From: Rheinheimera pacifica
GTDB lineage: Bacteria; Pseudomonadota; Gammaproteobacteria; Enterobacterales; Alteromonadaceae
DNA length: 64,000 nucleotides
Direction of reading: 5' to 3'
Assembly: GCF_024809855.1 (NCBI RefSeq)
Contig: NZ_JANUEM010000002.1
Coordinates: forward strand, 62,001 to 126,000
In this document: in pieces, positions 1-8,413 of the stretch
How the letters are laid out: each line of letters opens with the position of its first letter
How positions within the stretch are numbered: the first letter of the stretch is position 1
Translations under genes and position numbers: made by a program
Notes under the pieces: generated by a model
What the model saw: the letters and a program-made list of their open reading frames with translations, nothing else
What the model was told of the DNA's origin: nothing
Databases searched by the model: none

Positions 1-2
1 CA

Positions 3-263
3 ATACAACAGGTAATGGCCGGTAAGCGGGTAATAGACAGTGAATTATTACTCAACTCACTGGGCGAACAAGATCCGCTAAGCGATAAAGAACGCAAAGC
101 GTTGCGGCTGGCTGCCGACGGCCAGAGTACCAGCGAGATTGCTGCTGCGCTTTATATTGCCGAAGGCACAGCACGTAACTATCTGTCAGAAGCAATCAGC
201 AAGCTTAACGCCGCTAACCGTATCGACGCCGCCCGTATTGCCCGGCAGAAGGGCTGGTTATAG
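3..263 (+). CDS. C-terminal part of a NarL/DesR-type response regulator (5' end outside the window)
   Basis: The frame is open to the left edge, and the visible residues fit the end of a receiver domain linker (I-Q-Q-V-M-A-G-K-R-V-I-D) followed by a complete LuxR-type helix-turn-helix. The HTH contains the typical LSDKERKALRLAADG stretch, then SEIAAALYIAEGTARNYLSEA and a final helix. The ATG at 15 lies inside the usual linker motif, so it is unlikely to be the true start; the receiver domain with its phosphorylated Asp should be upstream. Such proteins act as cytoplasmic transcription factors paired with a sensor kinase, often lipid or membrane sensing in the DesR group. The partner is not visible here. 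Confidence 0.85.
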   Translation: MQQVMAGKRVIDSELLLNSLGEQDPLSDKERKALRLAADGQSTSEIAAALYIAEGTARNYLSEAISKLNAANRIDAARIARQKGWL

Positions 264-322
264 TTTCACCTTTACAGGTAGCGGGCTTTTGCGCCACACT
301 GGGTCAATTGGTGCAATACCGG

Positions 323-1786
323 ATGCCTTCTATGGATTTTGGCAATAAAATCAAAGCAGAACGCCCGTTCCAAAGCAGTCACAGTGATTTACAAAGTGCG
401 CTGGAAAGTGATCGGGGCCGTATAATTAACTCTGCTGCTGTACGCCGCTTACAGCAGAAAACCCAGGTGTTTCCGCTGGAGCGTAACGCTGCGGTGCGCA
501 GCCGTTTAACCCATTCGCTGGAAGTGCAACAAAGCGGCCGCTTTATTGTGCAGTCGATATTCCGCCTGCTAACACCGCAACAACAGGCAGAATACGGTTT
601 AACTGAGCTGGAGCGGCCCATGGAGTCGCTGGTAGAAATGGCCTGCCTGCTGCACGATGTTGGTAACCCGCCGTTCGGCCACAGTGGTGAAAGTGCTATT
701 AATGCCTGGTTTAGCGACATACTGCCTGAACTGACCAGACACCATAAGCAGCAGGATAACGCTTTATGGCAGACACTGTGCACTGAGCTGGCACAGTTTG
801 AAGGCAATGCCCAGGCAATACGGCTGGTAAACAGCTTACAGCGTATGAACCTGACCTATGCGCAAACCGCCTGTATTTTAAAATACACCCGCTGTGCCAC
901 CGCTTCCAAGCCCGATAAGCAGCACAGCCTGAGTTATTTGCAGAAAAAGCCGGGGTATTATTTCTCTGAGCAGCCGTTTATTGACGAGCTGTGGCAACAG
1001 CTGGGCACAACGCCGGGCTGTCGCCACCCGCTAACGTATATCATGGAGGCGGCAGACGACATTTCGTATTGCCTTGCTGATATTGAAGATGCCGTAGAAA
1101 AAGGCTTATTTAACCTCAAAGAGCTGGCCCACCAGCTTAACATTGCTTTTGCTGAGCTTGAACCCCGCGGCCGCTTAATTACCACCCAGCGCGGTGGTAG
1201 CGCCAGCTTTTCTGCACTGATTAAAGCCGCGCTGGACAGCGCTGAGGCTGAGCCGGTAAATACCGCCTCGACGTTTTTTATCAGGTTGCGTGTCATGATG
1301 ATACACCCACTGGTTCGTCATGCAGCAGGCCAGTTTATCAGTAATATTACGGCGGTGTATGACGGCAGTTTAAACCGCGCCCTGCTGGAGGACGGCAGCC
1401 AGTATCATGCTATTACCGCCACCTTTAAACAGGTTGCCCGCCAGTTTGTGTTTAATCAACCTGAGGTAGAAACACTGGAACTGCAGGGCTTTCGTATTAT
1501 TGCCGGTTTGCTTGGCAGTTATCAGCCGTTATTGTTGTTATCGCGGGCTGAGTTTGACACTGTGTTGCAAAACGACGGTTATCATTTAGCCCAACAGCAG
1601 CGGCTGGCACACCGGCTACCAAACAAACACCTGGCGGCCTACCAACTGGCTGTAGCGCAAATAGCCCAGGACGATACCGCGCAGGAGCTGTACTACCGTT
1701 GCCGTTTACTGCAGGATTTTATCAGCGGTATGACCGACCATTTTGCCTTTGACGAGTACCAGACTTTGGTGCACTGTCGTAGTTAA
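323..1786 (+). CDS. dgt: Deoxyguanosinetriphosphate triphosphohydrolase
   Basis: This enzyme hydrolyses dGTP to deoxyguanosine and triphosphate. The N-terminal block SDRGRIINSAAVRRLQQKTQ and VFPLERNAAVRSRLTHSLEV is nearly the same as in E. coli Dgt. The metal-binding HD-domain residues are visible as RLTHS (His), CLLHDVGNPPFGHSGE (His-Asp and a following His) and a later Asp in the EAADDISYCLADIEDAVE helix. Length, 487 residues, is normal for the E. coli type. The start at 323 (MPSMDF) lines up with the E. coli start MAQIDF; a TTG at 308 would add five residues and neither has a strong Shine-Dalgarno. It ends 6 bp before the convergent aldehyde dehydrogenase gene, with no obvious hairpin between. 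Confidence 0.95.
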   Translation: MPSMDFGNKIKAERPFQSSHSDLQSALESDRGRIINSAAVRRLQQKTQVFPLERNAAVRSRLTHSLEVQQSGRFIVQSIFRLLTPQQQAEYGLTELERPMESLVEMACLLHDVGNPPFGHSGESAINAWFSDILPELTRHHKQQDNALWQTLCTELAQFEGNAQAIRLVNSLQRMNLTYAQTACILKYTRCATASKPDKQHSLSYLQKKPGYYFSEQPFIDELWQQLGTTPGCRHPLTYIMEAADDISYCLADIEDAVEKGLFNLKELAHQLNIAFAELEPRGRLITTQRGGSASFSALIKAALDSAEAEPVNTASTFFIRLRVMMIHPLVRHAAGQFISNITAVYDGSLNRALLEDGSQYHAITATFKQVARQFVFNQPEVETLELQGFRIIAGLLGSYQPLLLLSRAEFDTVLQNDGYHLAQQQRLAHRLPNKHLAAYQLAVAQIAQDDTAQELYYRCRLLQDFISGMTDHFAFDEYQTLVHCRS

Positions 1787-1792
1787 CCTGGC

Positions 1793-3241
1793 TTAACGTT
1801 TAAACTTGATCAGCCAGTCCGTCAGCGTGCTTGCCAGCTTGCCATAAGGCGGTAGTAACATGCTGACGCTGTTAAAGGTGCCCTGATAAAATACCGGCCG
1901 TAGTTTGGAAAAGGTAACAAAACCTTCGTAGCCGTGATAATGCCCCATACCACTGTGGCCGATGCCTCCAAAGGGTAAGTCATGCTGGCCGACGTGCAAA
2001 ATAGCGTGATTAACCGTTACACCGCCTGACATAACCTGTTCAAGATAAAACTGTTGTAGTGCTTTATCATGGCTAAACGGATAAAACGCCAGTGGCCTGG
2101 GTTTGGCGTTAATGTAGTTAACTACTTCGGTTTTATCATGGTAGGTTTTTACCGGCAGCAAAGGGCCGAAAATTTCGCGCTGCATAACCAGCATCTCGTC
2201 GGTAACATTAAAAAGCAGTGTCAGCGGAAATTTGCGCAGCCCCGGAGCGGTAGTTTGGCCAGGCATCAGGTTTACCGCAGTGGCGCCTTTGGCAATCGCA
2301 TCGTCCAGTGTGTGCAGCAAGCGCTGGTAGGCGCGCTGGTCAATAATGGCCGTGTAGTCGTTATGGTTAATGTCGGGGTAGCGCTGTGCCACCAGCTTAA
2401 GCGCCAACTCAGTAAAGGCCTGCTCGCTGCCATGCGGTAAAAACAGGTAATCGACGTTGGTACAAATCTGCCCGGCATTAAACGCTTTGGCCCACAAAAT
2501 GCGATCAGCAGCTTTATGTAGCGGGAAATCCGGCGCGACAACGGCGGGCGATTTTCCGCCCAGCTCCAGCGTTACCGGGGTCAGGTTTTTCGCGGCGCTG
2601 GCCATCACCGCTTTGCCGGTTTGTGCTGAGCCGGTGAAAAACAGATGATCAAATGGCTGGGCTGAAAAAGCCGGGCCGCTGCCGTTGTTGTCGGCAAAAA
2701 ACTGCAGTTTGTCGGGCGCAAAGTACTTTGGCGCAAGCTCAATCAGCAACTGTGCCAGTTGGCCGGAGTTTTCTGACATTTTTACCATAGCGCGGTTACC
2801 GGCAGCAAAAATGGCTACCAGCGGTGAAAATGCCAGCATAATCGGGAAATTCCACGGTACTATCACGCCAACCACACCCAGCGGTTGTGGCAGCACTTTG
2901 CAGCTTGAGGTAGGAAACAACAAGCTGTCTATATGGCGCCGCTGTGGTTTAAGCCATTTTTTCAGCTGTTTTTTTGTGCGGCTTATGTCTTCCAGCACCA
3001 TTAAAATTTCAGAAAAACGGGTTTCAAACCGGCTGCGGCTACCGTAATCGGCATTTACTGCTGCAACCAGTGCCGCTTCGTTGTCACTTATCAGTGCCGC
3101 CAGTGCGGTTAAATCGGCAATGCGTTGCTGATAACCGGGTACCGGATTGGCATGATAGGCCTGGCGTTGCAGTGTTACAGCCTCTGCAAACAGCGCAAAG
3201 GCGGCGTGTGTGCTTACGTCATTCTCAGCAGGCAGATGCAT
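1793..3241 (-). CDS. Coniferyl-aldehyde-type NAD(P)-dependent aldehyde dehydrogenase
   Basis: A 482-residue aldehyde dehydrogenase of the class without a C-terminal extension. The Rossmann region PLGVVGVIVPWNFP, the FFTGSAQTGK motif, the general-base block VTLELGGKSP and the catalytic cysteine in NAGQICTNVDY are all present. The ICxxxDY form and overall length are typical of the coniferyl aldehyde dehydrogenase (CalB) subgroup, which oxidises aromatic or medium-chain aldehydes; the true substrate is unknown. Its start codon is 2 bp after the stop of the LacI-type gene, so it is probably the last gene of the beta-glucosidase operon. That position is unusual for this enzyme: it could clear aldehydes released from aryl-glucosides, but this is inference. 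Confidence 0.85.
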   Translation of the reverse strand: MHLPAENDVSTHAAFALFAEAVTLQRQAYHANPVPGYQQRIADLTALAALISDNEAALVAAVNADYGSRSRFETRFSEILMVLEDISRTKKQLKKWLKPQRRHIDSLLFPTSSCKVLPQPLGVVGVIVPWNFPIMLAFSPLVAIFAAGNRAMVKMSENSGQLAQLLIELAPKYFAPDKLQFFADNNGSGPAFSAQPFDHLFFTGSAQTGKAVMASAAKNLTPVTLELGGKSPAVVAPDFPLHKAADRILWAKAFNAGQICTNVDYLFLPHGSEQAFTELALKLVAQRYPDINHNDYTAIIDQRAYQRLLHTLDDAIAKGATAVNLMPGQTTAPGLRKFPLTLLFNVTDEMLVMQREIFGPLLPVKTYHDKTEVVNYINAKPRPLAFYPFSHDKALQQFYLEQVMSGGVTVNHAILHVGQHDLPFGGIGHSGMGHYHGYEGFVTFSKLRPVFYQGTFNSVSMLLPPYGKLASTLTDWLIKFKR

Positions 3242-3243
3242 GG

Positions 3244-4248
3244 TTAACTCGTTATGCTGCTGGCTGAATCACGGCATACCAGCACCGGCTGAAATACATT
3301 TTTTAGTTGCAATGCCTGTTGCTGGTAAATGTTTTTTAGTACCCAGCGTGCCGCCATACGGCCCATTTCGCCGATAGGGTAATCAATAGTGGTGAGTTTG
3401 GGGTAAATGTAGCGTGCCAGGATCAGGTTATCAAAACCAACAATAGATAAATCCTGTGGCACGTTCAGGCCTTGTGCACGTGCAACTTCCATAGCACCGG
3501 CTGCCATCTCATCGTTGGCACACACCAGTGCGGTAAAGGGTATGCCTTTAGCCAGTAGCTGTTGCATGCAGGCGCTGCCACTGCTGTCCTGAAAATCACC
3601 TTCGGCCAGTAAGGCCGGGTTAAAACTCAGGCCATACTCTGCCATGGCGCGCAAGTGGCCGTTATAACGATCTTTAGCATCGCTTTTCCACATTGGGCCA
3701 GCCATATACGCCAGTTGTGTATGGCCTTGCTGCAGCAATTCTTTTGTTGCCAGATAGCCGCCCAGCTCATTGTCCAGGCTGATGCAATTATCTGCCAGTT
3801 GCGGGATAAAGCGGTTAATCAGTACTACAGGCATATTGCCACTGGCCAGTTTAATCAGATAATTGTCGGATACCGCTTCAACATGCAAAATCAGCGCATC
3901 GCAGCTACGGCTGATCAAAAACTCAATACCGTCTTTTTCACTGGCTTCTTCACTGTGACCGGCGGCAATAATAACGTGCTTACCGGCAGCACGGCATTCG
4001 TTTTCAATACCGCTTAACATTTCACCATAAAAAGGGCCGTGCAGCTCAGACACCAGAATGCCCACACTATTAGAGCGGTTTGACGCCAGCGATTGCGCAA
4101 TAGAGTTGGGCCGGTAGCCCAGTTGCTCCATAGCCGCCAGCACTTTGTTGCGGGTGTTCTCGCTGACACGGGCGTTGTTATTCATTACCCGGGATACTGT
4201 CGCCAGCGATACCCCGGCTAATTCTGATACTTGGTATATGGTTGCCAT
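3244..4248 (-). CDS. LacI-family transcriptional repressor, probable regulator of the beta-glucan locus
   Basis: A 334-residue LacI/GalR protein. Residues 1-45 form the HTH (TIYQVSELAGVSLATVSRVMNN) and hinge (GYRPNSIAQSLASNRSNSVGI), and the rest is a periplasmic-binding-protein-like effector domain ending with the usual VGFDNLILARYIYPKLTTIDY block. The hinge lysine/leucine region is intact, so it should bind a symmetric operator with a central CG. The palindrome at 7076-7089 and the copies before the TonB receptor have exactly this form (AGCGCT centre). The gene sits between the GPH symporter (21 bp away) and the aldehyde dehydrogenase (2 bp), in the same transcription unit as the GH1 enzyme. 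Effector is probably glucose, a beta-glucoside or a short glucan; not determined by sequence. Confidence 0.9.
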   Translation of the reverse strand: MATIYQVSELAGVSLATVSRVMNNNARVSENTRNKVLAAMEQLGYRPNSIAQSLASNRSNSVGILVSELHGPFYGEMLSGIENECRAAGKHVIIAAGHSEEASEKDGIEFLISRSCDALILHVEAVSDNYLIKLASGNMPVVLINRFIPQLADNCISLDNELGGYLATKELLQQGHTQLAYMAGPMWKSDAKDRYNGHLRAMAEYGLSFNPALLAEGDFQDSSGSACMQQLLAKGIPFTALVCANDEMAAGAMEVARAQGLNVPQDLSIVGFDNLILARYIYPKLTTIDYPIGEMGRMAARWVLKNIYQQQALQLKNVFQPVLVCRDSASSITS

Positions 4249-4269
4249 TGCCTGCCTGCGTAATAAACT

Positions 4270-5631
4270 TTATGCAGTTACTCTAGCATGCTCAGGTGCA
4301 TTGCCACCAGCTCGCAGCGCCAGCTGATGGTGGATATCCAGTACCCGTGGCCCGGTTAAGCGATACCGGCTCATTACCACTGCTACCAGTACCGAGCCAA
4401 TAGCAGGCAGCACGGTAAAACTGAGCAAAATGCCCTGTTGTGCGGTTGCGGTTTGCGGCACGTCAGCCTGATAGCCATACCCGGCCAGTAACCAGCCTGC
4501 CAGTGCACCACCTAACGCCAGGCCGAGCTTAATAAAGAACACGATAGACGAGTACACCAGGCCGGTAATACGGATGCCGGTTTTATAGTGGCCGTAGTCA
4601 ACAGTATCAGCCATTTTGGCCCATAACAGCGGTGTGGCCATTTGTAAAAAGAAACCCCAGAGAAAATACAACGCAAATGCCAGCACCAGTTGCTCGCTGC
4701 TGATAAAAAAGCTCAGTATGCAAATGGCTGCCGATATTAACTGTAAACCAATGTAGGCTTTTACTTTATCAACATAACGGCTTAGCCATTGGGCAACGGC
4801 GCAACCGGCAATATTACCGATCATGCCCAGCGTAACAAAAGCGGTAATTAAGTCTTCCCGGCCTAAAAAGTATTTTACGTAGTAAATGGCCAGAGTGGTG
4901 CGCAGCACCATGCCGGTAAGCAGAAAAAACGCGGCGACACACAAAATACGCCACTGATCATTTTGCCACAGCGAAGCGAAACTGCTGCGCAGTGTCAGTT
5001 GTTGATCCACAGGAGCCTGCACCCGTTCCCGTGTGCCGGCAAAGCAGAGTAAAAACAGCACCAGGCCCAATACACTCATAGCGGCGATAGTAAGCTGGTA
5101 ACCTTTGGCATTATCGCCATTACCGAAAAAGTTAACCAGTGGTAGTGTGCAGGCAGTAACCAGCAAGCCACCGAGCATGCCAAACACAAAACGGTATGAC
5201 TGCACCGACACCCGCTCGGTTGGATCTGCGGTTAATACACCACCGAGTGCAGAATACGGAATATTAATGGCGGTGTAGGCCAGCATCAGTAAGGTATAAG
5301 TAGCAAAGGCATAGATAACCTTGCCGTTGGCAGATAAATCCGGTGTGGTGAATGCCAGCACGCTGCAAAGCGCAAATGGCAATGCCAGCCACAGCAGATA
5401 AGGCCGGTATTTACCATGGCGGCTTTTGGTTTTATCTGCCAGAGCGCCCATTAACGGGTCGGTTACCGCATCAATAATACGTACCAGCAAAAACATGCTG
5501 CCTACTACCGCCGGTGAAATACCAAAAATATCGGTGTAGAAAAAGGTTAAAAACAGCATTACTGTCTGAAACACAATATTGCTGGCGGTGTCGCCAAGGC
5601 CGTAGGCCACTTTTTCCCGTTTTGTCAGCAT
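4270..5631 (-). CDS. GPH-family glycoside:cation symporter
   Basis: A 12-helix major facilitator protein of the glycoside-pentoside-hexuronide group. The hallmark loop after helix 2 is seen as DAVTDPLMGALADKTKSRHGKYRPYLLW, and NIPYSALGGVLTADPTERVSVQSYR matches the family's second conserved block. These proteins bring sugars or glycosides across the inner membrane with Na+ or H+. The gene begins 27 bp after the GH1 beta-glucosidase and precedes the repressor, so the likely cargo is a beta-glucoside such as laminaribiose or cellobiose that GH1 then splits in the cytoplasm. The ATG at 5631 is preferred; an in-frame GTG at 5637 would add two residues. Confidence 0.88.
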   Translation of the reverse strand: MLTKREKVAYGLGDTASNIVFQTVMLFLTFFYTDIFGISPAVVGSMFLLVRIIDAVTDPLMGALADKTKSRHGKYRPYLLWLALPFALCSVLAFTTPDLSANGKVIYAFATYTLLMLAYTAINIPYSALGGVLTADPTERVSVQSYRFVFGMLGGLLVTACTLPLVNFFGNGDNAKGYQLTIAAMSVLGLVLFLLCFAGTRERVQAPVDQQLTLRSSFASLWQNDQWRILCVAAFFLLTGMVLRTTLAIYYVKYFLGREDLITAFVTLGMIGNIAGCAVAQWLSRYVDKVKAYIGLQLISAAICILSFFISSEQLVLAFALYFLWGFFLQMATPLLWAKMADTVDYGHYKTGIRITGLVYSSIVFFIKLGLALGGALAGWLLAGYGYQADVPQTATAQQGILLSFTVLPAIGSVLVAVVMSRYRLTGPRVLDIHHQLALRAGGNAPEHARVTA

Positions 5632-5658
5632 GCTCACCCCGTGATAACTGCTTTATTA

Positions 5659-6993
5659 TTATTTTTTACGCCCGGCGAACACGTCACGCAGTGCTATGGC
5701 ACTGTCTTTTAATGTGCGCTGTTGTGTAGCGTAATCAACGTAGACTATACCAAAACGTTTGGCATAGCCTTCGGCCCACTCAAAATTGTCCATCAGGCTC
5801 CAGGCAAAATAGCCATCAATGCGCATGCCAGCGTTAATGGCAGCTTCAGTGGCTTGTAGGTGCTGTTCAAAGTACTTCACCCGTTGCGTATCGTGCACTT
5901 GCCCATTGTGCACGGTGTCAGGTACGGCGGCACCATTTTCGGTAATATACACCGGCGGCAGTTTATAGCGCTTATGTATTGCCAGTAATATTTCGGTTAA
6001 GCCTTGCGGATAAATTTCCCAGCCCATATCGGTTAAAGGCGGCGTGGTGGGTGGCACATCACTGAACCAGCCTTTGTTGTTTGCGCGATACACTGTGCGG
6101 GTGTAGTAATTTACCCCCAGAAAATCCAGCGGCTGGGCAATAATAGCCATATCGCCGTCTTTAATCTGTGGCTGTTCGGCCGCAGGCAGTTGTTGCAGCA
6201 GTGCCGGATAACAGCCTTCCATTAATGGCTGCAGGTACCATTGGTTGTGGTATTGATCAGCCATATCCGCAGCACGGATATCTGCAGCGTCGTTGCTGGC
6301 AGCATGACAGGGGCTGAAATTCAGCACTATGCCGTTAAGCGCTTGCGGTGCGTTTTTTTGCAATATTGGCATGGCTAAGCCATGGGCCAGTAATAAATGG
6401 TGTGCTACCTGACGGCCTTGCTGACGGTTTTGTACGCCAGGGGCATGAATACCGGCTTCATAGCTTAAATAAGCACTGCAAAACGGCTCATTTAATGTGG
6501 CGTAAGAATATACTCTATCGCCAAAAGCCCGGCTGACAATATCGGCATATTCTGCAAATTTATAGGCGGTGCTGCGGTTAAGCCAGCCGCCGTTGTCTTG
6601 CAGATACTGCGGTAAATCCCAGTGATATAGTGTAACAAAGGCTTTGATATTGCGTTTGTTTAGCGCATCCAGCAACTGCAGGTAAAAACTCAGCCCCGCC
6701 TGATTTATGCTGCCATCGGCTTTAATTACCCGGCCCCAGGCAATGGAGAAACGGTAGGCGTCTACACCCAGTGCAGCAATAAGCTCAACATCTTCCTGCC
6801 AGTGCGCGATATGGTCGCAGGCAATAAGGCCATTTGAGCCGTCTTTAATCCGGCCGGGTTCAGCACAGAACGTATCCCAGATGCAGGCCTCGCGGCTATC
6901 GGCGGCACCTTCAATCTGAAACGAGGCAGTGGCAACACCAAACACAAAGTCGGGTTTTAGCAGAGCAGAGCTGTGGGCTAAGGTTATTTTCAT
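5659..6993 (-). CDS. GH1 beta-glucosidase
   Basis: A 444-residue cytoplasmic glycoside hydrolase family 1 enzyme. The N-terminal signature FVFGVATASFQIEGA, the acid/base glutamate in YATLNEPFC and the nucleophile glutamate in PPVYITENGAA are present, and the end has the FAWSLMDNFEWAEGYAKRFGIVYVDY block that forms the sugar-binding subsite. No signal peptide is seen. It removes glucose from beta-linked di- and oligosaccharides. It is the first gene of the leftward operon and faces the LacI-type operator near 7076. It is likely to act on the short products brought in by the neighbouring GPH symporter. Confidence 0.95.
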   Translation of the reverse strand: MKITLAHSSALLKPDFVFGVATASFQIEGAADSREACIWDTFCAEPGRIKDGSNGLIACDHIAHWQEDVELIAALGVDAYRFSIAWGRVIKADGSINQAGLSFYLQLLDALNKRNIKAFVTLYHWDLPQYLQDNGGWLNRSTAYKFAEYADIVSRAFGDRVYSYATLNEPFCSAYLSYEAGIHAPGVQNRQQGRQVAHHLLLAHGLAMPILQKNAPQALNGIVLNFSPCHAASNDAADIRAADMADQYHNQWYLQPLMEGCYPALLQQLPAAEQPQIKDGDMAIIAQPLDFLGVNYYTRTVYRANNKGWFSDVPPTTPPLTDMGWEIYPQGLTEILLAIHKRYKLPPVYITENGAAVPDTVHNGQVHDTQRVKYFEQHLQATEAAINAGMRIDGYFAWSLMDNFEWAEGYAKRFGIVYVDYATQQRTLKDSAIALRDVFAGRKK

Positions 6994-7047
6994 CGGTTTT
7001 GCTATCTTCCGGTCGTATTGTTACGGGCTGCTGAGCGACAAAAATGA

Positions 7048-7075
7048 TTGCCAACAGCGTGATATATGCTATAAA
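7048..7075 (+). promoter_or_regulatory. Probable sigma-70 promoter of the rightward glucan operon
   Basis: TTGCCA (7048-7053) and TATAAA (7070-7075) are spaced by 16 bp. The LacI-type palindrome begins directly after the -10 box, so it would cover the transcription start, as expected for a repressor site. Confidence 0.6.
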
Positions 7076-7089
7076 TGAAAGCGCTTACA
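7076..7089. promoter_or_regulatory. LacI-type operator in the divergent intergenic region
   Basis: TGAAAGCGCTTACA is a near-perfect palindrome with the AGCGCT centre typical of LacI-family sites. It lies 83 bp upstream of the GH1 start and about 60 bp upstream of the FucP-type transporter start. The same word occurs twice before the TonB receptor (16727 and 16768), which points to one repressor controlling all three units. Confidence 0.7.
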
Positions 7090-7150
7090 TCATACTAGAC
7101 GGCGACAACGCGTACGTCAATCAAAAACATAAAACACCGGGGAGGACAAG

Positions 7151-8401
7151 ATGGCTGTAACACCAACGCTTAGCGAGGCTACGCCACAGGCAGCATCAGG
7201 CCAGATCAATTACAGATTTGCTTTGACATCATTAACCACATTATTTTTTATCTGGGGTTTTATTACCTGCCTGAACGACATTCTGGTGCCTTACCTCAAA
7301 GGCTTGTTTGACCTGACATACACGCAGGCATTATTAATTCAGTTTTGTTTTTTCAGTGCTTATTTTGTTGTCTCTGTACCCGCCGGTATGCTGGTAAGCC
7401 GTATTGGCTATCAGGCAGGTATTGTTACCGGCCTGCTGATTGCCGGTGCCGGTTGCCTGTTGTTTTACCCCGCCGCTGCCGCACATTATTATCCGCTGTT
7501 TTTGATTGCGCTGTTTGTGTTAGCCGCCGGCATTACTATTTTACAGGTTGCTGCTAACCCCTATGTTAGTGTGCTGGGCCGGCCGGAAACCGCTTCCAGC
7601 CGCTTAACCATGACGCAAGCCTTTAACTCACTGGGCACCACTTTAGCGCCCTTTTTTGGTGCCTGGCTTATTTTTGGTGGTATGGAAGCACCTAAACCGG
7701 GTGAAGTAACTGAATCTACCGTACAAATACCTTATTTGTTACTGGCTGCGGTGCTGATTGTAATGGCACTGGTGTTTGCGTTTTTGCGCCTGCCCAAACT
7801 GGGTAAAAAAGATACAAGCCTGGATATAACCAGTGGCTCGGCCTGGCGTTACCGCCATCTTGTGCTGGGGGCTGTAGGTATTTTTGTTTATGTCGGTGCC
7901 GAAGTGGGCATTGGCAGTTTTCTGGTCAGCTTTATTACCCAGCCTGATATCAGCAGCCTGGATGCTCAAAAAGCGTCACATTATATTGCCTGGTATTTTG
8001 GCGGCGCCATGGTGGGCCGTTTTATCGGTGCCTATGTTATGCAATATATTGCCCCCGGCAAGGTGCTGGCGTTTAACGCGGTGTGTGCGGTGGTTCTGCT
8101 GGCGCTGACAATCAGCAGCAGCGGCAGCCTGGCAATGTGGGCACTGTTGTTGGTGGGCTTATGCAATTCCATTATGTTCCCGACTATTTTCAGCCTGGCT
8201 ATTCATGGCTTAAAACAACATACCAGCCAGGGTTCGGGCATTTTATGTCTGGCAATTGTTGGTGGTGCAGTACTGCCGCTGGCGCAGGCCCGGCTGGCTG
8301 ATGTGGTTAATGTGCAAATCGCCTTTATTATTCCTTTGCTGTGTTATGTATTTATTGCCTGGTACGGCGCGGTTGGCAGCAAACCGCGTGCTGTGGCGTA
8401 A
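7151..8401 (+). CDS. FucP/GluP-type MFS sugar transporter
   Basis: A 416-residue inner-membrane transporter of the fucose/glucose-galactose:H+ symporter group. The first helix [41 protein letters not shown] is the family signature, and [31 protein letters not shown] is the conserved helix 4-5 region. The strong Shine-Dalgarno GGGGAGG precedes the ATG. It is the first gene of the rightward operon with GH3 (12 bp later) and GH16. The likely substrate is glucose freed by the GH3 exo-enzyme in the periplasm or at the cell surface; galactose or other hexoses cannot be excluded. Confidence 0.88.
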   Translation: MAVTPTLSEATPQAASGQINYRFALTSLTTLFFIWGFITCLNDILVPYLKGLFDLTYTQALLIQFCFFSAYFVVSVPAGMLVSRIGYQAGIVTGLLIAGAGCLLFYPAAAAHYYPLFLIALFVLAAGITILQVAANPYVSVLGRPETASSRLTMTQAFNSLGTTLAPFFGAWLIFGGMEAPKPGEVTESTVQIPYLLLAAVLIVMALVFAFLRLPKLGKKDTSLDITSGSAWRYRHLVLGAVGIFVYVGAEVGIGSFLVSFITQPDISSLDAQKASHYIAWYFGGAMVGRFIGAYVMQYIAPGKVLAFNAVCAVVLLALTISSSGSLAMWALLLVGLCNSIMFPTIFSLAIHGLKQHTSQGSGILCLAIVGGAVLPLAQARLADVVNVQIAFIIPLLCYVFIAWYGAVGSKPRAVA

Positions 8402-8413
8402 CGGAGAGCCCCT

